Numbered from the stretch's first letter, positions 24,451 to 33,700 are shown. The stretch: DNA of 42,641 bases from Pirellulales bacterium (GCA_035939775.1 DASZFO010000148.1:1-42641), one strand, 5' to 3'. Notes: generated from the sequence alone by a model not told the origin. Numbers and translations: made by a program.

Positions 24451-26204
24451 GGCTGCGGCGCTCCTGGACGAACGGGAACGTGCGCCGCTAGCCCCGACGA
24501 AGAGGTCGAGGGCCGGGTGCTCGCCGCGTACTGCCGTTCAAAGCGATCGCTGACGGTTGTCGTTACATTTTGCACCGCCGGAGCGACCGGCCCGAGGAAC
24601 GTGCCCGGCGCTATGCCAATCCAGAACACAAATACGGCTAGCGGCGCAAGCGCCAGAACCTCGCGGAGGTTCATGTCGCGCACCGAGTGTTCTATGGCTG
24701 GAAGCGCATGAGTGTACTCCTCACGCTCCGCGTGAGCATTCTCCCTCGCGCGGAGCGTGAGGGGTTCACTGCCTGACTCCGGCTCGCGCAGTGATCCAAA
24801 AAACACACGCTGCACGAGCCAGAGCATGTACCACGCTCCGAGAACGACGCCCGATACGGCCAGCACCGCGATCACGAGCAGTTGCCAGCCCAATCCGGGC
24901 GGAGATTGCGACCAGCCGCGCTGAAACATACCCAACAGAATCGGGAACTCGCCAGAGAAGCCGTTCAGCCCTGGCAGCCCGATGCTCGAAAACGTGAACA
25001 GCAGCATGAAGAACGTCAGCCGCGGCATTCGACGGGCGATCCCACCCAGATCGGAAATCTGCCGCGTGTGATAGCGATCGTAGAGCATGCCGATCAGGGC
25101 GAACAGCGCCCCGGTCGAGATGCCATGATTGAGCATCTGCAACACGCCCCCTTGCACGCCGGGTGAGTTGAGCGCGAAGATGCCCAACATGCAAAAGCCC
25201 AGATGGCTGACGCTCGAGCAAGCCACCAGCCGCTTCATGTCGGTTTGCGCGAGCGCCAAGAGCGCCCCGTAAACGATCCCAATCACCGAGAGCCATAAGA
25301 GCCAGGGGATGCAGATTGCCGCGGCCTCGGGAAGCATCGGCAGGCTGAACCGCAGGAATCCGTAGCAGCCGATCTTGAGCAGGATGCCGGCCAGGAGCAC
25401 GCTTCCCGCGGCCGGGGCCTGCGTGTGGGCCAGCGGCAGCCAGGTGTGCAGCGGAAACAACGGCACTTTGATCGCGAACCCGGCGAAGAGAGCGAGAAAC
25501 ACAATCAACTGCAGATACGCGTGTTCGGCATCGTTTGGCAGAGGATGGGCGGCGAGCGCGGCCGTCAGCTTCGGAATCGAAAACGTCAATGCGTGCTCAG
25601 GCGAGGTCGAGTATTGCCAGAGCACGATCGTCAGCAGGCCGAGAAACGTAAGCACACTCCCGGCAAACGTGAACAGGAAGAACTTCAAGGCCGCATGACG
25701 CCGCTCCTCGCTCCCCCAGATCCCGATCAGGAAGAACAGCGGAATCAAAGTGAACTCGAAGAAAACGTAAAACAGGATGATGTCGCGAGCGGCGAACACG
25801 CCGAGCATCCCCATCTCAAGCAGCAGGAGCATCGCGTAATACGCTGCCGGCCGCTCGCGGATCGAATCCCAACTGATCAGCACGGCGGTGAACGTGAGCA
25901 GTGCCCCCAGCCCGAACAGCCAGAGGCTCAGCCCGTCCAATCCGACGCTGAACTCGATGTTGATCGGCGAATGGTTGCCGAACCAGGGAAGTTCGCTACT
26001 GGCGAAGACGGGCGCCTGGCCGGCAACAATACCCGCGGCATGCGGATAACGAACCACTAGCACTACCGCCAGCGCTAGCGTAACCACGCTCGTGATCAGT
26101 GCGCTTTGCCGCACGATCGCCTGACCCCACGGCGCAAGCACGGCGACCAGCGCCACTCCGACCAGCGGAAAGAAGATCGTGGTTAGAAGGAGCGATTCGT
26201 TCAT
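24447..26204 (-). CDS. nuoM: NuoM, complex I antiporter-like subunit
   Basis: Proton-channel subunit M, 585 residues from ATG 26204, which overlaps the nuoL stop as ATGA; the open frame upstream belongs to the nuoL shadow. The channel Glu region LLLLEMGMLGVF and FEFTLIPLFFLIG are present, as are the Lys/His helices FAIKVPLFPLHTWLPLAHTQAP and GLPGLNGFSGEF. About 14 membrane helices. A C-terminal tail of about 70 residues after the last helix region is rich in Ser/Pro and charged residues. Confidence 0.95.
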   Translation of the reverse strand: MNESLLLTTIFFPLVGVALVAVLAPWGQAIVRQSALITSVVTLALAVVLVVRYPHAAGIVAGQAPVFASSELPWFGNHSPINIEFSVGLDGLSLWLFGLGALLTFTAVLISWDSIRERPAAYYAMLLLLEMGMLGVFAARDIILFYVFFEFTLIPLFFLIGIWGSEERRHAALKFFLFTFAGSVLTFLGLLTIVLWQYSTSPEHALTFSIPKLTAALAAHPLPNDAEHAYLQLIVFLALFAGFAIKVPLFPLHTWLPLAHTQAPAAGSVLLAGILLKIGCYGFLRFSLPMLPEAAAICIPWLLWLSVIGIVYGALLALAQTDMKRLVACSSVSHLGFCMLGIFALNSPGVQGGVLQMLNHGISTGALFALIGMLYDRYHTRQISDLGGIARRMPRLTFFMLLFTFSSIGLPGLNGFSGEFPILLGMFQRGWSQSPPGLGWQLLVIAVLAVSGVVLGAWYMLWLVQRVFFGSLREPESGSEPLTLRARENAHAEREEYTHALPAIEHSVRDMNLREVLALAPLAVFVFWIGIAPGTFLGPVAPAVQNVTTTVSDRFERQYAASTRPSTSSSGLAAHVPVRPGAPQP

Positions 26205-28411
26205 TTTGCGGGCCAGACGATTAGGGCGCCGATGAGGACCAGGAGGCCGAGAATCATTGCCAGCCCGTAAAACTGCACGACGCCGTTTTGCAGCGATCGT
26301 AGCGAGCGGCCAATCACGGGCGGGATCGCGCCGGCGAAATCCACCAAACCGTCGACCACCCAACGGTCAAACCAGTTGCTCGCGGCGGCCAGCGTCGCCA
26401 GCGGCCGAACGACGAGCCAATCGTAAATCGGGTCGAAGAAGAATTTGCCATACGACAGCCAATAGAGCGGGCGAATCGCTCCGGCCAGCCACGTCACCTG
26501 CCGGCGGTCGCCCAAGTAGAGGAACGCCGCGCCGCCGATGCCCACCAGCGCCAAGAGCGTGCTGGCCACCGCCACGAAGTCGTGAATCCGCTCGCGATTC
26601 TCCAAGGCTGCCTCGGTGGAATCCGGCCGCGGCACGAAGTACCAGGCCAGCGAGGGTGTCTCCGCGATCAGACTGCTGAACCAACCGAGCAGCAAGAAGC
26701 CGACCACGGTAGCGCAAACCGCGAGCACGACAAGCGGAATCGTCATCGCAGGCGGAGATTCATGGGCGTGATGCCTTGCCTCGTCAGGAATCTTCTCCGG
26801 TCCAAGGAAAGTGAGGAACAGCGCCCGGAATGTGTAAAAGGCCGTGAGGAGCGCCGTGAACATCGCGATCCAGAACAACGCCAAGTGGAATTGCGCCGCA
26901 GTGAGGCCAGCGATCCCGAGCACGCTTTGCGATCCGTGCTGCGACCGTTCGTAAAGCGTGGCCAGGATTCCATCTTTGCTCCAAAAGCCAGCAAACGGCC
27001 ACACGCCGGCGAGTGCGAGCGAGCCGACCACAAACGTCCAGAAGGTAATCGGCATCAGCCGCCGCAGGCCGCCGAACCGCCGCATGTCGATCACGCCCCC
27101 CATCGCGTGCATCACGCTGCCTGCTCCGAGGAACAACAGGGCCTTGAAGAACGCGTGGGTGAACAGATGAAACATGCCGAATACGATTCCCGGCAGCACG
27201 CCGATGCCGAGGCCGAGAAACATGTAGCCGAGTTGGCTGATCGTCGAATAGGCGAGCACGCGCTTGAGATCGGTTTGCGTCACCGCGATCAGCCCAGCCA
27301 GGAGGGCCGTGAAGCAGCCGACGATCGCCACGACGTGCTGCGCCTGCGGCGCGGCGACGAACAGCGGCGTGCAGCGAGTGACCATGTAAACCCCCGCGGT
27401 GACCATCGTTGCCGCGTGAATGAGCGCACTCACGGGTGTCGGGCCTTCCATCGCGTCGGGGAGCCAGATGTGTAACGGGAATTGGGCGCTCTTGCCGCAA
27501 GCGCCGAGCAGCAGCAACAGGCAGATTGCCGCGCCAACCTTGCCGCCGACGTAGCCATCGCCGGCGCCGGCGGTAAGGCGAGTTTGCCCGAGGACGCCGA
27601 TCGTCTCGACGGCGGCAGTTCCTTGGCTCGCCGCCGCCGTCCCCTGAGCGCTGGGCAGCAGAGTGTCGTGAAAATCGAGCGTGCCGTATGTCGTCCAGAT
27701 CAAGAACAGCCCGAGCGCAAAGCCGAAGTCGCCGACGCGGTTGACCAAGAATGCTTTCTTGCCCGCCGCGACCGCCTCGGGCTTCTGATACCAAAAACCG
27801 ACCAGCAAATAGCTGCACAGCCCGACCGCCTCCCAGAACACATAGAGCAAGGCAAAGTTGCTCACGGAGACGAGCATCGTCATCGAAAAGACGAACAGGC
27901 CGATGAAGCTGAAGAATCGCCAATAGCCCGGATCGCCGTGCATGTAGCCGATCGAATAGATGGCGACGAGCGTGGAGATGAACGTGACCATGGCGAGCAT
28001 GATGGCGGTGAGCGGATCGGCCCGTAGCGTCACCTCGATTTTGAAATCGCGGCTCTTGCTGGGAGAAATGCCGGGAGCGACTATCGGCCTGGTCTCGATC
28101 GAATTGGCTTCGACACTCGCGGGATGCACCGAGCGGGAAGGATAGGCCTCGGCGATGTTGGCCCATTGCCAAAGCGTGAACGTTCGCTCGAAGCCGACCT
28201 CACTCTTGGCCGCGCTCTTCGACGCATCATCGACACCGGAACTGACTTCCCTTAAGAGCGCGAGGCTCAATAGGAACGAGATTGCCAGCGCGGCGACGAC
28301 CGGCAGATGGCTGCGAGCCTTTAGCAGCCAGCCGAAGCAGCCGACAATCACCGCCGCCGCCAGCGGCAAGAGCGGAATCAGGATCAGGAGGCTTTGCATC
28401 ATGTCGTTCAT
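26201..28411 (-). CDS. nuoL: NuoL, complex I antiporter-like subunit with lateral helix
   Basis: Proton-channel subunit L at the tip of the membrane arm, 736 residues, longer than the usual ~610. The family signature FWEAVGLCSYLLVGFWY with channel Glu, GKSAQFPLHIWLPDAMEGPT and the C-terminal long region for the lateral helix are present. Extra length comes from a soluble insert between the second and third helices (about residues 57-125, including SVEANSIETRPIVAPG) and a QGTAAASQGTAAVE linker near 250. The start at 28411 (MNDMMQSLL) has in-frame ATGs close by at 28402 and 28399; it is four bases after the nuoK stop. Confidence 0.94.
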   Translation of the reverse strand: MNDMMQSLLILIPLLPLAAAVIVGCFGWLLKARSHLPVVAALAISFLLSLALLREVSSGVDDASKSAAKSEVGFERTFTLWQWANIAEAYPSRSVHPASVEANSIETRPIVAPGISPSKSRDFKIEVTLRADPLTAIMLAMVTFISTLVAIYSIGYMHGDPGYWRFFSFIGLFVFSMTMLVSVSNFALLYVFWEAVGLCSYLLVGFWYQKPEAVAAGKKAFLVNRVGDFGFALGLFLIWTTYGTLDFHDTLLPSAQGTAAASQGTAAVETIGVLGQTRLTAGAGDGYVGGKVGAAICLLLLLGACGKSAQFPLHIWLPDAMEGPTPVSALIHAATMVTAGVYMVTRCTPLFVAAPQAQHVVAIVGCFTALLAGLIAVTQTDLKRVLAYSTISQLGYMFLGLGIGVLPGIVFGMFHLFTHAFFKALLFLGAGSVMHAMGGVIDMRRFGGLRRLMPITFWTFVVGSLALAGVWPFAGFWSKDGILATLYERSQHGSQSVLGIAGLTAAQFHLALFWIAMFTALLTAFYTFRALFLTFLGPEKIPDEARHHAHESPPAMTIPLVVLAVCATVVGFLLLGWFSSLIAETPSLAWYFVPRPDSTEAALENRERIHDFVAVASTLLALVGIGGAAFLYLGDRRQVTWLAGAIRPLYWLSYGKFFFDPIYDWLVVRPLATLAAASNWFDRWVVDGLVDFAGAIPPVIGRSLRSLQNGVVQFYGLAMILGLLVLIGALIVWPAK

Positions 28412-28415
28412 TTAC

Positions 28416-28859
28416 TCAAACGTGCTCTCGATGCAGCTCTTCATCGGGCAAGGTCGGAGGCTCGACGCCGGCGGGCGTCAGATGCGGCCAGGCTTTCGGC
28501 GTTTCGCGGAACTCCGGCAGCTCCGCGTCGGTATAGGGAGGCAGATTGCTCTCTCGCAGATCGTGCCAGGCATCGATGTCCAGCTTGCCGTTGCGATGAT
28601 AGAGCATCAGCACTAGCGCCAACGCGATGGCCGCCTCGCAGGCGGCGACCGTGAGGCTGAAGATCACTAGGATCTGGCCTCCCCAATCGTTGTGGAACCG
28701 TCCCCAGGCGATCAGGCTCACCGAGACGCCCTGCAGCATCATCTCGGCCGCCAGGAACATGACGATCATATTCCGCCGGCTCAAAAAGCCCACCAGCCCG
28801 ATGCCGAATAGCAGCGCGCCGACCAAGAGCGAGTTGAACAACAGCGCGGATTCATCCAT
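28416..28859 (-). CDS. nuoK: NuoK, complex I membrane subunit with C-terminal extension
   Basis: Small membrane subunit carrying conserved Glu in the proton path: FLAAEMMLQGVSVSLIAW and LTVAACEAAIALALVLMLYHR. Three helices are visible (about 7-25, 29-53, 62-86). The family is about 100 residues; this protein has 147, with a soluble, Pro/Glu-rich tail from about 97 (AWPHLTPAGVEPP). The start overlaps the nuoJ end by 8 bp. The tail has no recognisable repeat and may be a lineage feature. Confidence 0.94.
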   Translation of the reverse strand: MDESALLFNSLLVGALLFGIGLVGFLSRRNMIVMFLAAEMMLQGVSVSLIAWGRFHNDWGGQILVIFSLTVAACEAAIALALVLMLYHRNGKLDIDAWHDLRESNLPPYTDAELPEFRETPKAWPHLTPAGVEPPTLPDEELHREHV

Positions 28860-29643
28860 GCGTTGGCTCCTTGGCGCGGGCCGCGCTCGCCTGGGGCTCG
28901 CGGCTAAACGAACCGAGCCCGTCCTGCTTCATAGTTCGTACTTCGTACTTCGTACTTTCGCTCGCTCTCTGGTGCCCCACCATCGCCACGGCGCCGACGA
29001 GCGCGACGAGCAGCAGCGTGCCCGCCACTTCGACCGGGATCAGATAGCGGCTGAACAATTCCGCTCCGAGATGGGCGACGTGCTCGTCGGACAAGATGTT
29101 CTGGGGCAATTCGGCGGGCGATTTGACCGGCACTTTGTCGAGCGCCGAGCCGACAAATGCCATCGTCAGAACGCCGACGAGCACGGCGCCCGTGGCGGAT
29201 GCCAAGAGCGGCTCCCAGGAGATGCGGTCGTAAAACGCCCGGCCGCTCGCTTGGGCCAGCATCAAGACGAACAGAAACGTCACCAAGATCGCCCCCGCAT
29301 AGACGACGATCGTCGCCACCGCGAGGAACTGGGCCCCTTGAAACAGAAACAATCCGGCGGTGCCCAAGAGCGAGAGAGCGAACCAGACGGCGCAATACAC
29401 GGGGCTGCGGAATGTCACAGCCGCGCCAGCCGAGACCAATGTCACTGCCGCCAGGGTCCAAAACAGAGCGTTACTGCTCCAACCCGGCAGCCGCCAGAGC
29501 AGCGAGCCAAACAATCCTAAGCTCACCAGACCGAGTAGTACCCCGAGCATCCGGCCGGGGGCCGTGCCGCGCGGCAGCATCAGCCAGACGCCGATTGCAC
29601 CGGTCGCAGCCGCCGCGGCGATGATGGCTTGGTTGTGATCCAT
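28852..29643 (-). CDS. nuoJ: NuoJ, complex I membrane subunit
   Basis: Membrane subunit J, 263 residues where about 170-200 is common. Five helices are visible; the conserved VVYAGAILVTFLFVLML helix, important for conformational coupling in complex I, is present. The C-terminal part after the last helix (about residue 223 on) includes KYEVRTMKQDG, which is the translation of the TTCGTAC heptad repeat at 28935-28955; this tail is probably not part of the ancestral protein. The N-terminus has an extra pair of hydrophobic segments. The preceding gap (29644-29851) holds repeats. Confidence 0.93.
   Translation of the reverse strand: MDHNQAIIAAAAATGAIGVWLMLPRGTAPGRMLGVLLGLVSLGLFGSLLWRLPGWSSNALFWTLAAVTLVSAGAAVTFRSPVYCAVWFALSLLGTAGLFLFQGAQFLAVATIVVYAGAILVTFLFVLMLAQASGRAFYDRISWEPLLASATGAVLVGVLTMAFVGSALDKVPVKSPAELPQNILSDEHVAHLGAELFSRYLIPVEVAGTLLLVALVGAVAMVGHQRASESTKYEVRTMKQDGLGSFSREPQASAARAKEPTHG
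28935..28955. repeat. Three perfect TTCGTAC heptads inside the nuoJ 3' end
   Basis: TTCGTAC occurs three times head to tail at 28935-28941, 28942-28948 and 28949-28955, followed by TTTCGCT. It is the same unit as in the pstB-phoU gap at 10075-10116. It is read within the nuoJ tail on the minus strand. Confidence 0.85.
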
Positions 29644-29650
29644 GAGAGAC

Positions 29651-29685
29651 AGAGGTCAGAGGTCGGAGGCCAGAGGTCAGAGGTC
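29651..29685. repeat. Five 7-bp AGAGGTC tandem units between nuoI and nuoJ
   Basis: Units are AGAGGTC, AGAGGTC, GGAGGCC, AGAGGTC, AGAGGTC at 7-bp steps. Directly after it, 29690-29706 (GTTAGCCGGTTCGCTTG) is the exact inverted copy of 40164-40180, showing that parts of this gap are shared with the 40-kb gap. Confidence 0.85.
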
Positions 29686-29769
29686 AGACGTTAGCCGGTT
29701 CGCTTGTCTTCGACCCTGAGGCTCAGACCGAAGGGCGAACCGATGTGCCATGGCTTTGGAATTGGATAT

Positions 29770-29822
29770 GTTGGAGTTCAGCTTTCAGGCTGCTGCCCGC
29801 AGGCTAAAGCCTGAACTCCAAC
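29770..29822. repeat. Dispersed hairpin element, copy 2 (GTTGGAGTTCAG family)
   Basis: GTTGGAGTTCAGCTTTCAGG at 29770-29789 pairs with the inverted complement CTAAAGCCTGAACTCCAAC (29804-29822) around a GC-rich loop. It lies in the nuoI-nuoJ gap, so it would fold within the operon mRNA. Confidence 0.85.
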
Positions 29823-29851
29823 GCTTGATCGGAAAGCTAATGTGATTTCAT

Positions 29852-30385
29852 CTACAACGTCCCGCCAAGCTTGGCCGATTGCATCGGCTCGTGGTCTTTG
29901 GTTTGGTCGAACACGCTCAACAGTTTTTCCTTGTCGAAGATCATTTCCTCGCGGCTGCGGCCGGTCAGGTCCATGAAACTGGTCAGCTCGATCGCATCGA
30001 CCGGACAGGCCTCTTCGCACATCCCGCAGTAGATGCAGCGCAGCTCGTCGATCGAGAAGCTCTCGGGGTATTTTTCTCGATCGGGCCAGGGGCTTTCCAC
30101 GCCGACGATGTCGATGCAATGGGCCGGGCAGGCCGTGGCGCAGAGAAAGCAGGCCACGCACTTCACCCGCCCTTGCGAATCCTTGTTGAGCCGATGCACA
30201 CCGCGATAGATTAGCGGGTTGCCAATCTTGGGGCGCTCCTCGGGAAAGCTCTGCGTCACCTTGGGGCTGAATAGGTGCTTGATCGTCGTGCCTAGCCCTC
30301 CGACGAACAAGGGCAGATACATCCGGCCGGAAAGGCCGAGCTGCGGGTCTTCGATCCAACGGATGCTCGTGTCGTCAGGTTTCAT
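29852..30385 (-). CDS. nuoI: NuoI, 2x[4Fe-4S] subunit of complex I
   Basis: Peripheral-arm ferredoxin-like subunit, 177 residues, passing electrons toward cluster N2. Two cluster motifs are clear: CVACFLCATACP (about 76-87) and CIYCGMCEEACP (about 115-126), each C-x2-C-x2-C-x3-C-P. The N-terminal half has the amphipathic region that sits on the membrane arm (TTIKHLFSPKVTQSFPEE). The start ATG abuts the nuoH stop with no gap. Confidence 0.96.
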   Translation of the reverse strand: MKPDDTSIRWIEDPQLGLSGRMYLPLFVGGLGTTIKHLFSPKVTQSFPEERPKIGNPLIYRGVHRLNKDSQGRVKCVACFLCATACPAHCIDIVGVESPWPDREKYPESFSIDELRCIYCGMCEEACPVDAIELTSFMDLTGRSREEMIFDKEKLLSVFDQTKDHEPMQSAKLGGTL

Positions 30386-31630
30386 TTAGTCTCTCAACTC
30401 AAACTCGCTGTCCCAGGGGCTGATTTCGCTTCGCGGGCGGTTATCGGTCGCAAGCGGCGCCGTAAGTCCGGCTAGCGCCCAAGCCAGGACCATCACGATC
30501 CAACTGATCGCCGCCGGGACCCACATGCTGTCGGTGCCGATCGCTCGAGCCAGCGGCCCGCGGTACTCCAGAAGCACGGCAATCGTCACCAGGTTCACCA
30601 GTCCCAACGGCAGCATCACCTTCCAGGCCAGCGCCATCAACTGATCGAAGCGAAACCGCGGCCAGCTCCAGCGGACCACCATGAAAAACAGGATCACTCC
30701 GAGCACCTTTACCCCCAGCACGATGATCCGCAGGATGGCGATCGGCCATGTCACGTCGTTGGCCGAGCCGGTCAGGCCCCAAAAATGCCAGCCACCGAGG
30801 AAGAGGATCACGATCAGAAATGCCGCCGTAAGCATGTGCAAAAACTCGGCGATCAAAAACAGCAGCAGTTTCATACCGGAATACTCGGTGTGATAGCCGC
30901 CGATCAGTTCCTGCTCTGCCTCGGGCAGATCGAACGGCAAACGGGCGGCCTCGGCAAACGAGGCGACCATGAACACGATCAGACCCAATGGCTGCACGAA
31001 CGCATTCCATACACCGGTCGTCGCTTGATCGGAAATAATCCGGTCCAGCCTGAGCGTGCCGCTCGCGAGCACCACGCCGAGAATGCCCAGCCCGAGTGGG
31101 ATTTCGTAGGCGATCAACTGGGCGCTCGACCGCAAGCCGCCGAGGAAGCTGTATTTGTTGTTGCTCGCCCAGCCCCCAAGAATGACGCCATATACAGCGA
31201 TGCTCGACAAACCGAACACGTAGATCAGGCCGACGTCGATGTTCGGCGCGACCACCAGCGGCACTGGATCGGGCAAGCCTTGAATCCCCAGCGGCGGCAA
31301 CACGCTGCCAAACGGGATCACCGCGAAGATCGCCAGCGCTGCCGACATGATGATCACCGGTGCGAGCGCGTACAGGGCCCTATCGACTTGCCCCGGCGTA
31401 TAGTCTTCCTTGAAGATGAATTTCAGACCGTCGGCCAGCGGCTGACCGAGACCGAACAGGCGGATTTTCGTGAGCGGTATGCCGACGCGGTTCGGCCCGC
31501 GGCGATCCTGAATCCAAGCCGCCATCCAGCGCTCGACGAGCACGAGATACGCCGCAGCAGTCATCAGCCCGCCGATGAGCAGGGCAATCTTGATCAGGGC
31601 GGCGAAGAAAGTGGCGGTGAGCATGAACAT
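30386..31630 (-). CDS. nuoH: NuoH, quinone-site membrane subunit of complex I
   Basis: Membrane subunit H, 414 residues from ATG 31630 with AAAAGG upstream; a second ATG at 31624 is possible. The frame continues upstream but those codons come from a repeat. Conserved parts: RRGPNRVG after helix 1, LADGLKFIFKED, the AEAARLPFDLPEAEQELIGGYHTEYS loop (fragment FDLPEAEQELIGG) that lines the quinone channel with acidic residues, and WPRFRFDQLM. About eight helices. It may be slightly longer at the C-terminus than usual. Confidence 0.95.
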   Translation of the reverse strand: MFMLTATFFAALIKIALLIGGLMTAAAYLVLVERWMAAWIQDRRGPNRVGIPLTKIRLFGLGQPLADGLKFIFKEDYTPGQVDRALYALAPVIIMSAALAIFAVIPFGSVLPPLGIQGLPDPVPLVVAPNIDVGLIYVFGLSSIAVYGVILGGWASNNKYSFLGGLRSSAQLIAYEIPLGLGILGVVLASGTLRLDRIISDQATTGVWNAFVQPLGLIVFMVASFAEAARLPFDLPEAEQELIGGYHTEYSGMKLLLFLIAEFLHMLTAAFLIVILFLGGWHFWGLTGSANDVTWPIAILRIIVLGVKVLGVILFFMVVRWSWPRFRFDQLMALAWKVMLPLGLVNLVTIAVLLEYRGPLARAIGTDSMWVPAAISWIVMVLAWALAGLTAPLATDNRPRSEISPWDSEFELRD

Positions 31631-31642
31631 CGAGCCTTTTAC

Positions 31643-31787
31643 GTAGCCCAGGCGTTCACGCCTGGGTTGTCGAATCAAACAATCTTTTTTCAGCCCCGTT
31701 CACGGGCTTTCAATTCGTGCGGCTTTAGCCCCTGAAGGGGCAAGGTTTTCGGTGGCCCGGCGGCCCAGGCATAAATGCCTGGGCTAC
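31643..31787. repeat. Compound hairpin element between nuoG and nuoH
   Basis: The outer arms GTAGCCCAGGCGTTCACGCC (from 31643) and GGCATAAATGCCTGGGCTAC (ending 31787) pair over 24 bp with three mismatches, and each arm is itself a small palindrome. Inside are two further hairpins, GCCCC-GTTCAC-GGGC near 31692-31707 and GCCCCTGAAGGGGC near 31727-31740. The element spans 145 bp and lies just upstream of the nuoH start. Confidence 0.85.
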
Positions 31788-31835
31788 ATAAAAACTTGAC
31801 CTCTGATTTTGATTTGTCGAACGCTTGGACGCCCG

Positions 31836-33452
31836 TTATGTGGCGCTTGCCAACAAACTGACTTTCAAATCGACTCCGACCGGCGGGACTTCGTCCCCAG
31901 CGGCGGCAAAATAGCCGATGTTGGCGGCGATTTCGCTTAGCACCGTGCGCGGATTGTACAAGCCGCGCATTCCAAGCATCCGCCAATACAAATGCCCCTC
32001 GATCCAAACGCCGGCCGGCGGCCGGATCGCCCATTCGAATGATTGCAGCCGGTCGGCGAAATTCACATACGAACCGGACCGCTCGGCGAACGAGGCGCCC
32101 GGCAGTTGATAAGTCGCCCGCTGCCAGAGCGGCGAATCGAACAAGTCCTGAACGATCAACAATCGCTCGCCGGCGAGCCGCTCGGCCGTCGCATCGTCGA
32201 TCCAAGGTTCGCGATACCCGCCGGCGACCCACACGGCCTGAATCTTTTCCGCGTCGAGTTGGTCGAGCATTTCGTCGAACGTCATCACAGCGCCGGAAAA
32301 GTCTTTGAGCACGGCCTCGACGCCGCGGCGATTCGGGCATTTCTCGGCATGGATCGTGAAACCGCTGGCGAACCGTTCATCCTCGCCGGCCATCGGCACC
32401 GGCCCGAGCGCGAGTGGGGCTTCCGGATCGTATTGGCGCACCAGCTTCGCCAATAGATACGCTTCCTCGACCGTCTGGTGCGGCGAAATCACCGCCGCCA
32501 ACCGCCCCGCCTTCGTCAAGCGAGCGTCCAATTCAGCCGGAATCACCGACCAATCGACATTCACATAACCGGTCGCCTCGTGCCGACGGGCCTCGACCAG
32601 CCGCTCCGGGTGGTGAACGTGATGGTAGCCGTAGCGCCCTTCGTCGCACATCCACCATTTGTTGATGAATGGATTCTCGCGAGGGCGGAGGCGATAAACC
32701 GTGTCTTGATTCTCGTCGACCAGAATCGAGCAGCCGGTCGAACAGCCGGCGCAAACGCCCGGATGGCTCTGCATGAACCAGACCCGCTGCGTGTAGAGGA
32801 AATCCTTGTCTCCCAGCGCTCCGACCGGGCAGAGATCGACCACATTGCCCGACATCTTGTTCGCCAGCGGATGGCCTGGGAAGACGTCGATCTCTTCGTG
32901 GCTGCCGCGGTTGATGACCAAAAGCTCTTTCGTGCCGCTGATCTCGCGCGTGAAGCGCACGCAACGGCTGCACATCACGCAGCGATCGACGAACAGCGTC
33001 ACTGTCTCGCCCAACTCGCGGCGGCGGCTGCTGAAGGGGCGGATGTCGGCCCGGCGCTGGTTCTGGCCATGCTTGAAGTGATAGTCTTGCAGCAGGCATT
33101 CGCCGGCCTTGTCGCAGATCGGGCAATCGATCGGGTGATCGATCAGCAAGTCTTCTTCCACCCGAGCGCGGCTCTGCTTGACCGCTTCGCTATTGGTGAC
33201 GAACACGATTCCGGCCTTGGCGGGCGTTTGGCAGGCGGGGACGAGCTTGGGGATCATCGTGATCGCGCCAGTTTCCGGATGGCGGCTGCCGGTTTCGACG
33301 AGGCACATTCGGCAGCTTGCGACCACGGTCAGCCCCGGATGCCAACAGTAATACGGTATCTCGACGCCGGCCCGGCGAGCCGCCTGAATGCCATTCAAGC
33401 GCTCGTTGTCGCCGACTTCGACTTCTTTGCCGTCGATTAGCACGATTCCCAT
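31836..33452 (-). CDS. nuoG: NuoG, Fe-S subunit of complex I (short form)
   Basis: Peripheral-arm subunit, 538 residues, shorter than the 680-900 of many NuoG proteins. The N-terminal [2Fe-2S] ferredoxin domain (Cys in YYCWHPG, SCRMC, PACQTP), the His/Cys region HFKHGQN, and [4Fe-4S] motifs CPICDKAGEC, CVMCSRC and LCPVGAL are present. The distal N7-type cluster motif CAGCSTGC with the later Cys of WWMCDEG is also retained. The C-terminal molybdopterin-oxidoreductase-like domain is cut down to about 280 residues. The ATG at 33452 has AGGA five bases upstream. Confidence 0.95.
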   Translation of the reverse strand: MGIVLIDGKEVEVGDNERLNGIQAARRAGVEIPYYCWHPGLTVVASCRMCLVETGSRHPETGAITMIPKLVPACQTPAKAGIVFVTNSEAVKQSRARVEEDLLIDHPIDCPICDKAGECLLQDYHFKHGQNQRRADIRPFSSRRRELGETVTLFVDRCVMCSRCVRFTREISGTKELLVINRGSHEEIDVFPGHPLANKMSGNVVDLCPVGALGDKDFLYTQRVWFMQSHPGVCAGCSTGCSILVDENQDTVYRLRPRENPFINKWWMCDEGRYGYHHVHHPERLVEARRHEATGYVNVDWSVIPAELDARLTKAGRLAAVISPHQTVEEAYLLAKLVRQYDPEAPLALGPVPMAGEDERFASGFTIHAEKCPNRRGVEAVLKDFSGAVMTFDEMLDQLDAEKIQAVWVAGGYREPWIDDATAERLAGERLLIVQDLFDSPLWQRATYQLPGASFAERSGSYVNFADRLQSFEWAIRPPAGVWIEGHLYWRMLGMRGLYNPRTVLSEIAANIGYFAAAGDEVPPVGVDLKVSLLASAT

Positions 33453-33483
33453 GTAATTCCTACTCGATCGGTATGCCGGGGGC

Positions 33484-33693
33484 GACCGCAGATGGACGCA
33501 GATGAACGCAGATCATCGCGGATGACGACGATTGATTCTGAGTGGAAAAGGAAACCAAAAATCCAACGATTCCGAGCGCGTATCGCGGCCAGACTGATTC
33601 GAAGTTGAAATCCCTCTCCTGCATTTCTGGCCTCCGCATAAGAAACCTCCGCAATCTGCGCCAATCCGCGTTAATCAGCGTCCATCTGCGGTC
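33484..33693. repeat. 10-bp tandem repeat with distant inverted arm between nuoF and nuoG
   Basis: Four 10-bp units lie at 33487-33526: CGCAGATGGA, CGCAGATGAA, CGCAGATCAT, CGCGGATGAC. The region 33652-33693, ending in CATCTGCGGTC, is the inverted counterpart of GACCGCAGATG at 33484. The two could close a loop of about 130 nt in the mRNA. A weak relative occurs near 11209-11250. Confidence 0.8.
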
Positions 33694-33700
33694 GACCTCG

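Noticed and set aside
29651-29685. AGAGGTC array as a possible CRISPR array
   Set aside because: Units are 7 bp with no spacers, and no cas genes are nearby.
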